Positions 44,694-54,634 are shown, numbered from the stretch's first letter. The stretch: DNA of 64,000 nucleotides from Roseibium salinum (GCF_026240905.1 NZ_JAPEVI010000003.1:2852001-2916000), one strand, 5' to 3'. The notes: generated by a model not told the origin, from the sequence alone. Translations and numbers: made by a program.

Positions 44694-46192
44694 ATGCAGT
44701 CACTCTTTCAAGCTAGCATTATCAACACGTTTTCCGGCATCGCATCGATGGCTGCCGGTTTCGGAAGCACGGTACTGGTTGCACGTCTGCTCGGCGCCGA
44801 AGGGACAGGTCTGACGGCCTTCGCACTGTGGCTGGTTTTTTCAGCTTATGCCCTTGCCGACCGAGGCATCCCCGCAACAGTCTTGCGCTATGTGGGTCAA
44901 AGAAACGGAAAGGAGAACACAGAACAGGATCTTGTTCGGCAGCTTTACCCAAAGTTTATATGGCCGGTTCTGCTTCTGACGGTCGCCTTCGCGGCATATT
45001 CCTTTTGGCACAGCGACAACCCTGTGGACGGTTCCACCGGGTTTTGGCTGGTCACGTCCTTGCTTTTTGTGACCTATTGCCATTCGCAACTCGCCATCGC
45101 AGCCGATCATGGTCGAGGTGACTATGTCGGTCCGGCCACGAAAGTGGTTATCGGCTGCCTGTTGCAATTGCCCGTCATTGCGGTTGGTGCCTACTACTTC
45201 GGCGCGGCGGGCGCAATGGCCGGCCATTTTGCGCGTCATGTCCCGCAGAGCCTTGCGATTGTCAGACATCTCAAACATGGCTCAAGTCTGGATACGCCGG
45301 TCAATAAACAGATCATCCGATACAGCAGAAACTCCTGGATCTCCTCGACCCTGACCGTGCTGGTGCGCACCCGAGTTGAGTTCATATTCATTGGAGTCTT
45401 TTTTCTTTGACCGAAGTCGGCTACTTCGCTGCGGCGATAACGTTTTCAAGCCTGATCTTCCAGCTTGCCCTTGCCATGACCGCGGGGCTGTCCGCCAGGT
45501 TTGCGCGCCTACGCGAAGCCGGCGAATTGGAAAGAATGGGCAATACCTATCAGCGAGCATTGAGATGGATGGCCTTGCTGCTTTTTCCAGTCTCCTTTGG
45601 CGGGGCAGCGGTGATTCAGGAAATTCTACCAATGGTTTTTGGCGATGAGTTCCGTCCCGCTGTTGCAACGGCTTCCGTTCTGATTGCCCTAGCATTTGCA
45701 CAATGTCTTGTGTCGTTGCCGCTCTCAATGATGCTGGCACATGAGCGGGATAAGACTGTCATGATCATGAATGCTGTTTCCGCTGCCGTTTTGCTGGTTC
45801 TCAATCTGGCGATCATTCCATCTTTTAGCGGGTTCGGAGCCGCCTGGGTCAAGAGCATCGTTGCATTTGCCGGGTTCTCTTGGGCACTTTGGTACTGTCA
45901 GACGCGCCTTGGGCTAGTACCGGGTATTCGCTCGTTGTTTGGACTGGCTGCTTCTGCCGGCACCTGTGCCGGCGTTGCGTGGCTCGTTCTTGTTGAAGTT
46001 CAAGGTCTTCCTGGTCTCCTGAGTGCTATTGCCGCCGGCGCCCTGATCTATCTTCTGGGAATCCGGTTGACCGGCGCAATGCTGCCCGATGACGTTGATA
46101 GTTTGCGAACAACTCTGCGCAAAATTTTGCCCGCTGCCATGGTGAAACCAGCAATCTGGATAGTTTCCCAACTTGCCGTCAGGCGCGTGTGA
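44694..46192 (+). pseudogene. Wzx-like polysaccharide flippase, interrupted by a frame shift as read
   Basis: Two consecutive frames together make one MATE-type oligosaccharide flippase of about 500 aa. The first (44694-45410) covers about six spans, beginning MQSLFQASIINTFSGIASMA; the second continues from LTEVGYFAAAITFSSLIFQ to 46192. The break lies in the T6 run at 45399-45404: one more T would turn the ending GVFFL-stop into GVFFSLTEVGYF and restore a continuous protein. The product would move lipid-linked repeat units across the inner membrane. A read error, a real inactivation or slippage-based on/off switching are all possible. AAAGGG precedes ATG 44694. Confidence 0.82.
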
Positions 46193-46235
46193 ATGCAGCC
46201 AGCGACCTAGTTTGATTTGTATTGGGAATAAAGTG

Positions 46236-48002
46236 ATGGACCATCCGCCCGCCCTGCCCGTCTCCTTTGGAACGGGCTTTGCGTTCTATCATCCCGCGAA
46301 TAGCGATATCGGCTACGTGTTTTGCAGCAGCTGGGGCTATGATGAGATGTGCAGTCGCAAATTCCTGCGACTGGTTGCACATGACCTGGCCGATCAGGGT
46401 GCGCCTGTCCTGCGTTTTGACTATCCGGGCACCATCAACATGCCGGACGAGCCAGACAGAATGACCCTGCAGGGTTGGGTCGAGACAGCATCGGCTGCGG
46501 CCGATAGGCTGAAGGAGCTATCGGGATGCACCCAGATTGTTTTCGTAGGCGTTGGCATTGGCTCTGCCATTGCCTTTCTAGCCGCTGAAAAACGTCCTGA
46601 TATCGCCGGGCTGGTGCTTGGAGCGCCGGCGGCGAGCGGCCGACGGTATATGCGGGAGCTGCAGATCCAGGCGCTTGTTTCCGATGAGAACCTGGGGCTC
46701 GCGCTTCAGGATAAGAAGGGCGATACCGGCTTCACAGGCTATTCCATGCCGGGTCAACTCTCGTCCACGCTCAAGTCGATCAAGCTTTCACCAGAGCAAT
46801 TCCAGACGAAACCTCAGTGCCTGATTGTTTATCGGGAAGGCAACGACGCGGAAACGAGTTTTGCCGAGACGCTTGCAAACGCAGGCTGGCCCATCGAGTG
46901 CGCGCCGTTCACCGGCTACCTGAAATTGCTGGCAACGCCAACAACGTCGGTCCTGCCACGCGCCGTAATGTCCAGAATCAGCGAATTCGCATCTTCTCGT
47001 TTCGGCGCCGGCAACATGAACGCGACAAAAGGTCTGTCAATGGCTGTAGCCGAGACCCCTGTTGTGAGCACCGAGTCCTTCACAGAAGAGCCGGTCCTTT
47101 TTGGTCCGGACAACCGAATGTTCGGCGTCGTGTGCGAGCCAATTGGCAACAGACGAGGTCCGGTTATGGTCTTTCTAAACACCGGATACTGCCACCACAT
47201 TGGATGGGGCCGGATCTATGTCCGAGCGGCGCGGCATCTGGCTAACCTTGGAATTGCGTCATTGCGCTTCGACATGGCAGGCATCGGTGAGAGCCCCTCG
47301 GTGACGGGGCGTGCGGAACAGGTCCTTTATACAGACGATCAGTTTGAAGATGCAGAGGCCGCTGTGGACTACGTGAAGCAGCGCTTCACCGGCCCCGCCT
47401 ATCTAATCGGCAGGTGCAGTGGCGCCTATGTCGCCTTCCACACTGCGGCCCGCAATCCAAACGTCGACGGCGTCATGATGATAAATCAGCTTCGGATGAT
47501 CTGGGATCCGGGGGAGGACATCTTCGATGCCCTGAATTTCGGGGCCCGGCCCTTGGAGGAATACAAGCGGCGGGCTCTCAGTCTGACCACTTTCAAGCGG
47601 CTCCTCCGCGGCCAAGTGGATTGGAGAAAGGCTGCCAGTCATATTGTCAATCATGGCCGCGATCGGCTCGCGCGCAAGGCGTCGCCATATCTGGGACGAT
47701 ATACAAGAATGGGCCGTTTCCGGATCGCCTGCCACAATCAATTCCGTGCCATGGCTGCCCGGAACATTCCCGTTGCACTGTTAAACTGCGAGCATGACGG
47801 CAGCCTGGACGAACTGGCAAAGTACTTTGGAGGAGACCTGTCCGGTCTTTTGGCCTTTCCGAACGTTACAAGAAAGGTCATTCCAGATGCCGATCACAAT
47901 TTAACAACCGAAGCTGCCCAGAAGTTTTTGATCGACCGGTTGGTGGCGGTGGCCGAGGACCCTTACTGGAGAAGCAAAATTCCGGCGAACCGTGCACTTT
48001 AG
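46236..48002 (+). CDS. Tandem alpha/beta-hydrolase protein
   Basis: A 588-aa protein with two alpha/beta-hydrolase domains (about residues 1-270 and 285-588), each like the serine aminopeptidase S33 and exosortase-associated hydrolases found in exopolysaccharide loci. In the first domain the nucleophile elbow reads FVGVGIGSAIAF, so the expected Ser is Gly and the domain may be inactive. In the second it reads LIGRCSGAYVAFH, placing Cys at the nucleophile position, as in dienelactone hydrolases. DADHNLTTE near the end supplies the His. No signal peptide. It follows the flippase by 43 bases and is convergent with the GH2 gene. Substrate unknown; acyl groups on the polysaccharide are plausible. 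Confidence 0.75.
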   Translation: MDHPPALPVSFGTGFAFYHPANSDIGYVFCSSWGYDEMCSRKFLRLVAHDLADQGAPVLRFDYPGTINMPDEPDRMTLQGWVETASAAADRLKELSGCTQIVFVGVGIGSAIAFLAAEKRPDIAGLVLGAPAASGRRYMRELQIQALVSDENLGLALQDKKGDTGFTGYSMPGQLSSTLKSIKLSPEQFQTKPQCLIVYREGNDAETSFAETLANAGWPIECAPFTGYLKLLATPTTSVLPRAVMSRISEFASSRFGAGNMNATKGLSMAVAETPVVSTESFTEEPVLFGPDNRMFGVVCEPIGNRRGPVMVFLNTGYCHHIGWGRIYVRAARHLANLGIASLRFDMAGIGESPSVTGRAEQVLYTDDQFEDAEAAVDYVKQRFTGPAYLIGRCSGAYVAFHTAARNPNVDGVMMINQLRMIWDPGEDIFDALNFGARPLEEYKRRALSLTTFKRLLRGQVDWRKAASHIVNHGRDRLARKASPYLGRYTRMGRFRIACHNQFRAMAARNIPVALLNCEHDGSLDELAKYFGGDLSGLLAFPNVTRKVIPDADHNLTTEAAQKFLIDRLVAVAEDPYWRSKIPANRAL

Positions 48003-48015
48003 CCGGTGTTCGCCG

Positions 48016-50475
48016 TCACGTCTTGAGTGTTATCCGGCTGACGCAATTCAAGGCACTGATCACGACCTCGGGAGTGTTTGCCTTCGACACCTGCGATTTT
48101 GGTAAAGGGGTCAAAGTGACGACCCTCGCAGCCGCGGGTGTCAAGGAGAACCAATTGTCGGACGGGCAATGATCGGCACAATGCAGATGCACTCCCCGCA
48201 ACACATGTGCACTCTGAAGCGTCAGCTCAATTCCGCCGTTTGGCAATGCATCATTAATGCGCGCATCGACATTCAGGGGACAACGCCCGAAATCTGCAGG
48301 GTTCGCGAATTGTGTTGCCTCCGCCAAGATCTCCCCCGTCTCCTTGTCCACCAGCCGAACCACAGTCACATCATGCGACGGCGGGCCGAAGCGGTAGGCG
48401 TAGGTGATGTCGAAGAAGGCGCCGATCAGTTGGGCGGCGTTGAGTTCGTGGGCGCTGTGCGGATCTAGCACGAGATCGGTTTCGCCCGAGACCACCGGCA
48501 CGTGGCCGTCCTTCAGGCAAGTCAGCGTGAGCGTGACGGCCTTTTTGTTCGGCAGGTCGTTGATCACGTGAATGGCTAGGCCGTTGGTGCCTTCGTCGCT
48601 CACGGTGACCTGCAGCGGGCGGAAGGCTCTCTTCAGGGCGTAGTAGGCCGGTTTCGGCCGGCCGTGCGCGTCGATCAGGCCCCAGCCTGCGCCCAGCGCC
48701 AGATCCTGAAAGGTCCAGACAAGCGCGCCCCGGCAGGGCGAAGCCTTGCGCCGCCATTCGGCAAAGGTCTGCTCCATGACCTCGCCGGTCACGGCCCGGC
48801 CGAGATCCAGATACCGGTCGGGATCTGCGTAGCGCAGCGCGGCCGGATCGACGCCGTAGAGCGTTTTCAGATAGTGGTCGCGGACGTCTTCGAAGTCCCA
48901 GCCGGCGCCGCGGTCCCGCGGAACGCGGGCTTTCCAACGCGGGTCGTGGCCGGGCTTGACGGCCAGTCCCTCGTCCAGGCTCCGCTGGTCGGGGATATTG
49001 GAAAACGCCAGGCACTCGGCGGCAAAGCGGACGTTTGCGCGGCGGGCGTCCTCCAGCGGTCTCAGGTAAGCGCCGACACCGTAATAGTGGGCAACGCCTT
49101 CATTCGGCGAAAATGGCAGGACGCCGCCGCAGGGCGCGTTCGGGACGTACGGGATGTCGGGCCGGAAACGTGCCGCCAGTTCCGGCAGGATCTCCTCGCA
49201 AAGCGGGCCTTTCCAACGCTCTTCGGGCAGGCCCATCATGGCGCCCTGCTGATAGATCTCGCTGCCGCCGCACAGGACTGCAAGCGAGGGGCAGCCCTGG
49301 CTGTCGGTCAGCTGATCGCGGATTTCCGCGCGAACCTCTTCGACGAACCCCTCGTCCTTGACCGGATAGTCGTAATTGGCGAACTGGAAGTCCTGCCAGA
49401 CCAGGAGGCCGAGTTCATCGCAGAGTTTGAAGAAGGCGCGGCTTTCGTAAAGCATCGTGCCGCCTATGCGCAGCATGTTCATGCCGGCATCGCGGGCCGC
49501 TTCCAGCAGGGGCCGATAGGTTTCGCGATCCCCGGAAAGGCCGAGCAGATCGGCATTGGTCCACACGGCGCCGCGGCAGAAAACCGGCACGCCGTTGACC
49601 TGAAGGCCAAACCCTTTGCCGTCCTCTCCAGGATCCGCCTCAATCCGGCGGAACCCGGTCTTGCCAAGGTCGAACTCGTGTTCCCCGGCCTTGATCCTGA
49701 CGTCGTAAAGCGCCGGGTCCCCATGGGTGTGCGGCATCCAGGGAGTGATGTTCCCGGGCCTCAGCGTCGCGGCAAAGGTCCCGCCGTCCTGACGGGCCAT
49801 TTCCGCCGAGACGCCCGCCGAGGTCAGCACCGGCGTGGCGCTGATGTTCTCCAGCGCTGCGGAAACGGTCAGCGTCGCACTTCCGTCCGGAGCCAGGTCG
49901 GCCAGGATGCGCTTGTTCTTCATGCGGGGGCTGGAGGCCTTTTCAAGCCGGATCGGCCGGTAGGGGCCGACCGCATGGATTTCCGGGCACCAGCCGGGCA
50001 TGTGGCCCAGAACCGTCGTCCGGATAAGGCGCAGTCCTTGCGAGGTCGCCAGTTGGGGCTTCCAGCGCGCCCGCGGCCCCTTGGCGTTCAGATGCGGTTC
50101 CAGGGCGCGGAAGCAGATCTGCAGCCGGTTATGGGCGGCAAGCTCGACCTCGACATTATATTTCCGGAACATGTTCCGGCTTTCCAGCACGGGCGCGCCG
50201 TTGAGATAAACCTCGGCGATCGTCGCCAGACCCTCGAGGTCGAGCCGGTAACGGCCCGGCTCGGCGCCGAACGACGCCTCGAACCAGACGTCCTTGTCGT
50301 GCAGCGGCTGTGGATTGTCCGGGTCGTAGCGGCCGGCGGCGGCCAGGGCCCCGGCGGCGGTTCCCGGAACCCGTGCCGGGACGCGCCCGGACAGGCCATC
50401 GGCTGCTTCCGGTGTTTCGACCGCGCCGGGTTCGCTCAGCGCCAGGGTCCAGTCCGCAGCGGTGAGGTCGATCAT
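48016..50475 (-). CDS. Glycoside hydrolase family 2, beta-mannosidase-like
   Basis: An 819-aa GH2 enzyme with the usual order: N-terminal sugar-binding jelly roll (about residues 1-165), immunoglobulin-like domain, (beta/alpha)8 catalytic domain (about 285-620) and C-terminal beta domains. The acid/base Glu is likely that of VLCGGSEIYQQG, where the family usually has GNNE, and the nucleophile that of RFAAECLAFSN. No signal peptide is seen, so it is probably cytoplasmic. It is the last gene of the operon with the DUF1839 and amino acid:carrier-protein ligase genes, its ATG directly abutting the DUF1839 stop. Beta-mannosidase is the closest description; the true substrate is unknown. Confidence 0.85.
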   Translation of the reverse strand: MIDLTAADWTLALSEPGAVETPEAADGLSGRVPARVPGTAAGALAAAGRYDPDNPQPLHDKDVWFEASFGAEPGRYRLDLEGLATIAEVYLNGAPVLESRNMFRKYNVEVELAAHNRLQICFRALEPHLNAKGPRARWKPQLATSQGLRLIRTTVLGHMPGWCPEIHAVGPYRPIRLEKASSPRMKNKRILADLAPDGSATLTVSAALENISATPVLTSAGVSAEMARQDGGTFAATLRPGNITPWMPHTHGDPALYDVRIKAGEHEFDLGKTGFRRIEADPGEDGKGFGLQVNGVPVFCRGAVWTNADLLGLSGDRETYRPLLEAARDAGMNMLRIGGTMLYESRAFFKLCDELGLLVWQDFQFANYDYPVKDEGFVEEVRAEIRDQLTDSQGCPSLAVLCGGSEIYQQGAMMGLPEERWKGPLCEEILPELAARFRPDIPYVPNAPCGGVLPFSPNEGVAHYYGVGAYLRPLEDARRANVRFAAECLAFSNIPDQRSLDEGLAVKPGHDPRWKARVPRDRGAGWDFEDVRDHYLKTLYGVDPAALRYADPDRYLDLGRAVTGEVMEQTFAEWRRKASPCRGALVWTFQDLALGAGWGLIDAHGRPKPAYYALKRAFRPLQVTVSDEGTNGLAIHVINDLPNKKAVTLTLTCLKDGHVPVVSGETDLVLDPHSAHELNAAQLIGAFFDITYAYRFGPPSHDVTVVRLVDKETGEILAEATQFANPADFGRCPLNVDARINDALPNGGIELTLQSAHVLRGVHLHCADHCPSDNWFSLTPAAARVVTLTPLPKSQVSKANTPEVVISALNCVSRITLKT

Positions 50476-51516
50476 TCAGGCACCGGCAACGCTTGCGACG
50501 GACGCGAGGCGGATTTCCGCGTCACCATAGTGGCGGTCCAGCAGTTGCATCAGGGTGTCCCAGGCATTGGCGGCCGGGACCAGGCCGTCCCCGAGACCCT
50601 CGAACTTCTTGCGCATCACTGCCCGGGCGAGCTTGAACTGAACCGTCTTGCAGGTCGACGAAATCGTCTTCGCTTCGGCAATGGCAGGGGTCAGTTCGTC
50701 CCGTCCCTGGCCAGCAAGCCACTCCAGATAGGTGGAGAACAGCTCGAAATTCGCGCCCAACTGGCGCAGCGTGTTGAAGGCGTAGAGGTGGAAAAAGCTG
50801 AAATCCCGCTCACTCACCTTCTCCACCTGCGCCGGGAAGACGCGCGCAAAGGCGGCAACTGGGTTTTCCGCCGGACGGCGTTTCAGATGACGGCGAAGCA
50901 GATCCTCCGAGACCGCCAGAATGTGCTCCGGCGACGGTTTTACGTCCGGAAACTTCACGAACTCGGTATAGGGCAGGAAAGCAATCGGTTTTTCGTGGAC
51001 GCCGCGTTGGAAGATCCCGTCGAAGTCATCGCCTTCCAGCCGGTGCAGGCCCAGCCCATGGAAGTACTCCATGGTGCGGTTTTCGAAATCCATCCGGTTG
51101 ACGGCGATCGTCGTCTTGCCGTGTGCCTCGTGATATCCGATGCCATGGGTATCGGGGAGGAAATAGCTGTCCACCTCGACCAGCGACAGGCGGCCGCGGT
51201 CGATCTGATGGCGGATGTGGGTCTCGACGCGATCGTAAATGGCCAGTTCCGTGACCTTCAGTCCGTAGAGCGCTTCCAGGTCTTCCAGGGGAACCTTGAA
51301 AAAGGTGAACTGGTCGCCCTCAAAATCCTGGGTGACGGAATAGGCAAGACACGCCTCGGGCGGCAGCCCGAGCGACGGCAGCACCTCGATCCAGACATCC
51401 AGATAGCAGTTGGTTTCCGGCCAGTCCCGATCCTGCGCGTGGAGCGGGCTGCGGGTATAGGTCGCCGCGCGGAGGCGGTCGAAGACGGCTTCATTCATGG
51501 CGTGCTGACCCTTCAT
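50476..51516 (-). CDS. DUF1839 family protein
   Basis: A 346-aa soluble protein of DUF1839, a family I know mainly from its neighbourhood with amino acid:carrier-protein ligases. Conserved-looking blocks are [15 protein letters not shown] near the N-terminus, [17 protein letters not shown], and [12 protein letters not shown] followed by HGKTTIAVN around residue 115, which has the feel of an acyl- or aminoacyltransferase core with a Cys (NCYLDVW) and His. That is inference. The ATG at 51516 overlaps the ligase stop (ATGA); ATG 51498 with AAGGG upstream is an alternative. A transferase moving the aminoacyl group from the carrier protein would make sense. Confidence 0.8.
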   Translation of the reverse strand: MKGQHAMNEAVFDRLRAATYTRSPLHAQDRDWPETNCYLDVWIEVLPSLGLPPEACLAYSVTQDFEGDQFTFFKVPLEDLEALYGLKVTELAIYDRVETHIRHQIDRGRLSLVEVDSYFLPDTHGIGYHEAHGKTTIAVNRMDFENRTMEYFHGLGLHRLEGDDFDGIFQRGVHEKPIAFLPYTEFVKFPDVKPSPEHILAVSEDLLRRHLKRRPAENPVAAFARVFPAQVEKVSERDFSFFHLYAFNTLRQLGANFELFSTYLEWLAGQGRDELTPAIAEAKTISSTCKTVQFKLARAVMRKKFEGLGDGLVPAANAWDTLMQLLDRHYGDAEIRLASVASVAGA

Positions 51517-52421
51517 CCCCAAAGGGCTGATCTGACGCCGTCAGGCCATCTGGATGTATCCAAACCGTGATGCCGGAACAGGGCCAGCGCAAGCCGCTCA
51601 AGGCCGAACCCGACGCAGGCGGTGTGTGCGGGCGAACCGTCCGCCTGGCGGATATCCCAGGCCTTGCCGAAATTGTCCATGTGATAGTTGAAGCTCATGC
51701 AGGCGGTCGGCTTTTCCTCCGACGTGATCGGCACCAGCATTTCGAACTTCAGTTCCTGTTCCCGCTGGCCGGAGGCCATGATCTTGCCCGCCCGCCCGAA
51801 GAAGGGATCATTGGCAACGTCCACGTGGTGGGGCAGTTGCAGCCGCTTCATCATGTCCTGGCCGCGCTCCTTCCAGAGCTCGCGGAAGGCCATCGTCTGA
51901 TCCTCCGAACCGACGCGTACATACTCGCGCTGGCGGAACATCTGCATCCGGGCCGGGTCCCTGGAGGGCTCGTGGCGGAAGCAGTAGGACTGCAGCGCCA
52001 CATAGGCGCCGTCCGCCGGCAGGGCTCCGCGTTTTGCCAGGATCGGGTAAAGTGGATAGCAGGCGGCCGGGGTCAGGGCGACCTGGGTCCGTTTCTGGTC
52101 CTTGGACCAGTCCTCGCCCGCGGCCATGCACTGCAGCAGGCCCATATGGTCGTGGTCGTTGCCGCAGAAGGCATGCACGGTGCCGGCCAGTTGCGGAAAA
52201 CTCTTCATGTAACCGCTGGTCTCGAAATCCTGCATGCTCATGCCCGGAGGAAAGACCATGGCTTCGGAGATCTCGTCCTTGCCGTAGAACAGGGCAAGCG
52301 TTTCAAAGCGGGCAATCACATCCTCGAATTCCGCGCTGCGGCCATAAATGCCGTCAACACCGGATTCGTGCAGAACGCGTGCGGAAAACAACTGATCGAG
52401 AAAAGAAATTTGCGCGTCCAT
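51513..52421 (-). CDS. Amino acid:[carrier protein] ligase (truncated seryl-tRNA-synthetase homologue)
   Basis: A 302-aa class II synthetase-like enzyme lacking the tRNA-binding arm. Homologues from Bradyrhizobium and Agrobacterium activate glycine or alanine with ATP and load it on the phosphopantetheine arm of a carrier protein. Zinc-binding residues of the atypical SerRS type are visible: Cys in [10 protein letters not shown], Glu in [10 protein letters not shown] and Cys in [16 protein letters not shown], the last also carrying class II motif 3 with its Arg. [13 protein letters not shown] is motif 2. Four bases from the dehydrogenase-like gene and overlapping DUF1839; the cognate carrier protein is two genes upstream. 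Confidence 0.92.
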   Translation of the reverse strand: MDAQISFLDQLFSARVLHESGVDGIYGRSAEFEDVIARFETLALFYGKDEISEAMVFPPGMSMQDFETSGYMKSFPQLAGTVHAFCGNDHDHMGLLQCMAAGEDWSKDQKRTQVALTPAACYPLYPILAKRGALPADGAYVALQSYCFRHEPSRDPARMQMFRQREYVRVGSEDQTMAFRELWKERGQDMMKRLQLPHHVDVANDPFFGRAGKIMASGQREQELKFEMLVPITSEEKPTACMSFNYHMDNFGKAWDIRQADGSPAHTACVGFGLERLALALFRHHGLDTSRWPDGVRSALWG

Positions 52422-52424
52422 AAC

Positions 52425-53606
52425 TTACCCCAACAGGCTCGTGTCTTGCTTGTTCACCAGGAGCATGGTCGACGTGTTGCCCAGGATCCGGTCATTGGAA
52501 ATCATGAGCTGTGCCGAATGGGCATCGCGCAGATGACGGCCGAGGCTGAACGGCGTGCCGTTCTTGTAGCCGGCGATCCCGCAGATCAGCATGCAGTGGT
52601 TGATGATGGTCAGGATCGTCTGCGACGTGCCTATTTTCACGTTGTTCATGGCAACGGAAAAGCTCATGGCGTTGAGCGCATCGCTGTCGCCCTTGCAGGT
52701 GTCGAACTGCTTCAGGCCCGCCACCACATTGGCCTTGACCAGTTGCAGCAGGCTGGAGGCTTCCGCAAGCCGAAGAGCGCCGGGAGGCATCTGGCCGGGC
52801 GATTTGCGCGCCGCGCCCTTGACGAAGCTCTGCGCCCGGGCGAGCGCATCGGCCGCAATACCGTACCAGAGCGCTCCCCACAGAAGGTGCGAGACCGCCA
52901 GCATCGACTGGGCAGCGATTTCCGCGAAGGGCCGCGGCAGGATCTGCTCGCCCGGAGCTTCCGCCTTGAGGATGTAGCCGTCGGAACAGGTGCCGCGCAT
53001 GCCCAGCGTGTCCCACACGCTGGTCTGCTCGAGCGTGTACTGGTCCTTCAGGAAGACCGTCGCGACCTGGTCGGAATGCGCGGCATCCGGATGGCGGCGA
53101 GAGGTGACCATGATCGCATCGGCATGGGCGCCGTAGGAGATCACAGTTGCGTCCTTGGTCAGGCGGGCGGTTTCGCCGTCTACTTCGATCGCGCAGATGG
53201 AATTGCGCAGGTTGCCGCCGATACCCGCTTCGCTGGTTGCCGAGGCAATCAGAAGCTGCTCGTCGCAAATGCGCTTCTGGAAGGCTTCATGCCAGCTGCT
53301 TCCGACCGCGTAATCCGCAAGACTCGCGATCTGGATCTGGTGCATGGCGTAGGTCATGGCCGTCGCGGCGCAGGCCTGGCCCAGAATCGCGCAGATATCG
53401 GCGATCTCGGTCAGGTTCACGCCCTCCCCGCCGAATTCCGGACGGATCATGATGCCCATCAGGCGTTCGGCCTTGAGTGCCTCCATGCCCTCGGAAGGAA
53501 ACCGGCCTTCGATATCCACCTTGTCGGCAAACCCGGCCGCTATCTTGGCAGCCCGTTTTGCCCGCTCGGTCAGGCCCAAAGCGGTGATCTTGCTGGCGGC
53601 GGTCAT
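52425..53606 (-). CDS. Acyl-CoA-dehydrogenase-family flavoprotein
   Basis: A 393-aa protein with the acyl-CoA dehydrogenase fold: helical N-domain (about residues 1-110), beta domain with SATSEAGIGGN and DTLGMRGTCSDGYIL, and helical C-domain. Because it sits between a carrier protein and an amino acid:carrier-protein ligase, a carrier-bound aminoacyl group is a more likely substrate than an acyl-CoA, as in the prolyl-carrier oxidases of pyrrole biosynthesis. That is inference. The catalytic-base Glu is not obvious by eye. It follows the carrier-protein gene by 3 bases. Confidence 0.88.
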   Translation of the reverse strand: MTAASKITALGLTERAKRAAKIAAGFADKVDIEGRFPSEGMEALKAERLMGIMIRPEFGGEGVNLTEIADICAILGQACAATAMTYAMHQIQIASLADYAVGSSWHEAFQKRICDEQLLIASATSEAGIGGNLRNSICAIEVDGETARLTKDATVISYGAHADAIMVTSRRHPDAAHSDQVATVFLKDQYTLEQTSVWDTLGMRGTCSDGYILKAEAPGEQILPRPFAEIAAQSMLAVSHLLWGALWYGIAADALARAQSFVKGAARKSPGQMPPGALRLAEASSLLQLVKANVVAGLKQFDTCKGDSDALNAMSFSVAMNNVKIGTSQTILTIINHCMLICGIAGYKNGTPFSLGRHLRDAHSAQLMISNDRILGNTSTMLLVNKQDTSLLG

Positions 53607-53609
53607 GGG

Positions 53610-53858
53610 TCAGGCCGCCTGCTCTTTGAGGATTTCGCTCAGAGCCGCTTCGATCGCTTCCACGGAAGAGAAGGACTTGCGGTTGAGGAATTGCTCCGGA
53701 AATTCGATGTCGAATTCTTCTTCCAGGGCGAGCATGACCTGGACCGATGCAAAGGAAGACAGGCCTGCATCGTAAAGATCTGCTCCGTCGCCCACGGAAT
53801 CTATAGCAACCGGCAAGTTACCGTGTTTCGCCAGGAGGGTCCGAATAGTCTGTTTCAT
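53610..53858 (-). CDS. Acyl/aminoacyl carrier protein
   Basis: An 82-aa four-helix carrier protein. The phosphopantetheine Ser lies in YDAGLSSFASVQVML, where GLSS takes the place of the usual DSL, followed by the acidic helix ALEEEFDIEFPEQFL that docks partner enzymes. It is first in the operon, and its partner is almost certainly the amino acid:carrier-protein ligase two genes on. ATG 53858 was chosen over an in-frame GTG at 53873 because AAGGA sits five bases ahead. Confidence 0.9.
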   Translation of the reverse strand: MKQTIRTLLAKHGNLPVAIDSVGDGADLYDAGLSSFASVQVMLALEEEFDIEFPEQFLNRKSFSSVEAIEAALSEILKEQAA

Positions 53859-54103
53859 GTCGATCCTTGCCACTTATCTTTACCGGCTCAAGATGAACCT
53901 CTGATTGCGCTCCGACCGCCATGTAGCACAAAAAACAATAAACTGCGCTTAAGGGGTATGGTAAAAAATTACGAAACCTAATTTATTAAATTTTATTAAG
54001 TTAATGCTTGATGAATGCTTCTGGCAAGCAACCAACTGCAGGCAAATGCAATGCTTTTCCCGGCTGTCGCCAGGTCGACGCCTGTCCCCATGGAAATGCG
54101 ATC
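53859..54103. promoter_or_regulatory. AT-rich promoter region of the carrier-protein operon
   Basis: About 245 bases with a strongly AT-rich section (around 53936-54005, including AATTTATTAAATTTTATTAA), unlike the GC-rich surroundings. No gene is visible. It probably holds the promoter of the carrier-protein operon. Confidence 0.45.
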
Positions 54104-54634
54104 TCAAATCATCCGGCTCAGCACGCCGTCCCGGCGCACGATGCCGTGATAGAGGGCCGCGCCAATATGCATCAGGACGGCGGCCGTGAACAGCAGTCCC
54201 AAAGTTTCGTGAACCGTGAACAGTTGCTCCGAAAGCTCGCGGTTCTTCTCGACGATCGCGGGCATGGTGAAAAGGCCGAAGACGGAGATCTGCGCTCCAT
54301 AGGCGGAGGTGGCCACCCAGCCGATGAACGGATTGACCAGCAGAAAGCCATAGAGGAAGGCGTGGGTCGACTTGGCCGCATATTGCTGCCAAAGCGGCAT
54401 TTCGGCCGGCAGGGGCGCAGGCTTGTGCGTGAGACGGTATCCCAGACGGATGACCGTCAGGACCATCAGCACGACACCGACCGATCGGTGGAAGTCGAAA
54501 AGCTGGTTCTGTAGCGGACCGCTGCTGATCCGGATCATGGTCAGTCCGGCAGGCACCATGGCCAGAACCAGGATTGCCGTCAGCCAGTGAATAATGCGTG
54601 CCGTCAGGCCATAGCGTGCGTCACTCTCAGCCAT
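54104..54634 (-). CDS. Cytochrome b561-family protein
   Basis: A 176-aa four-helix di-haem cytochrome b of the CybB/b561 kind in the inner membrane. Likely haem-ligand His are seen in TARIIHWLT, LFDFHRSVG, KSTHAFLYG and LFTVHETLG, one per helix. It oxidises quinol or passes electrons to a periplasmic acceptor, for example superoxide in CybB. Start ATG 54634 is preceded by AGGGGG; an upstream in-frame start is unlikely. It stands alone between two operons on the same strand. Confidence 0.92.
   Translation of the reverse strand: MAESDARYGLTARIIHWLTAILVLAMVPAGLTMIRISSGPLQNQLFDFHRSVGVVLMVLTVIRLGYRLTHKPAPLPAEMPLWQQYAAKSTHAFLYGFLLVNPFIGWVATSAYGAQISVFGLFTMPAIVEKNRELSEQLFTVHETLGLLFTAAVLMHIGAALYHGIVRRDGVLSRMI

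Noticed and set aside
35646..53858. Polysaccharide and carrier-protein region considered as a genomic island
   Set aside because: It is somewhat AT-richer by eye, but no integrase, direct repeats or tRNA boundary are present, so transfer cannot be claimed.
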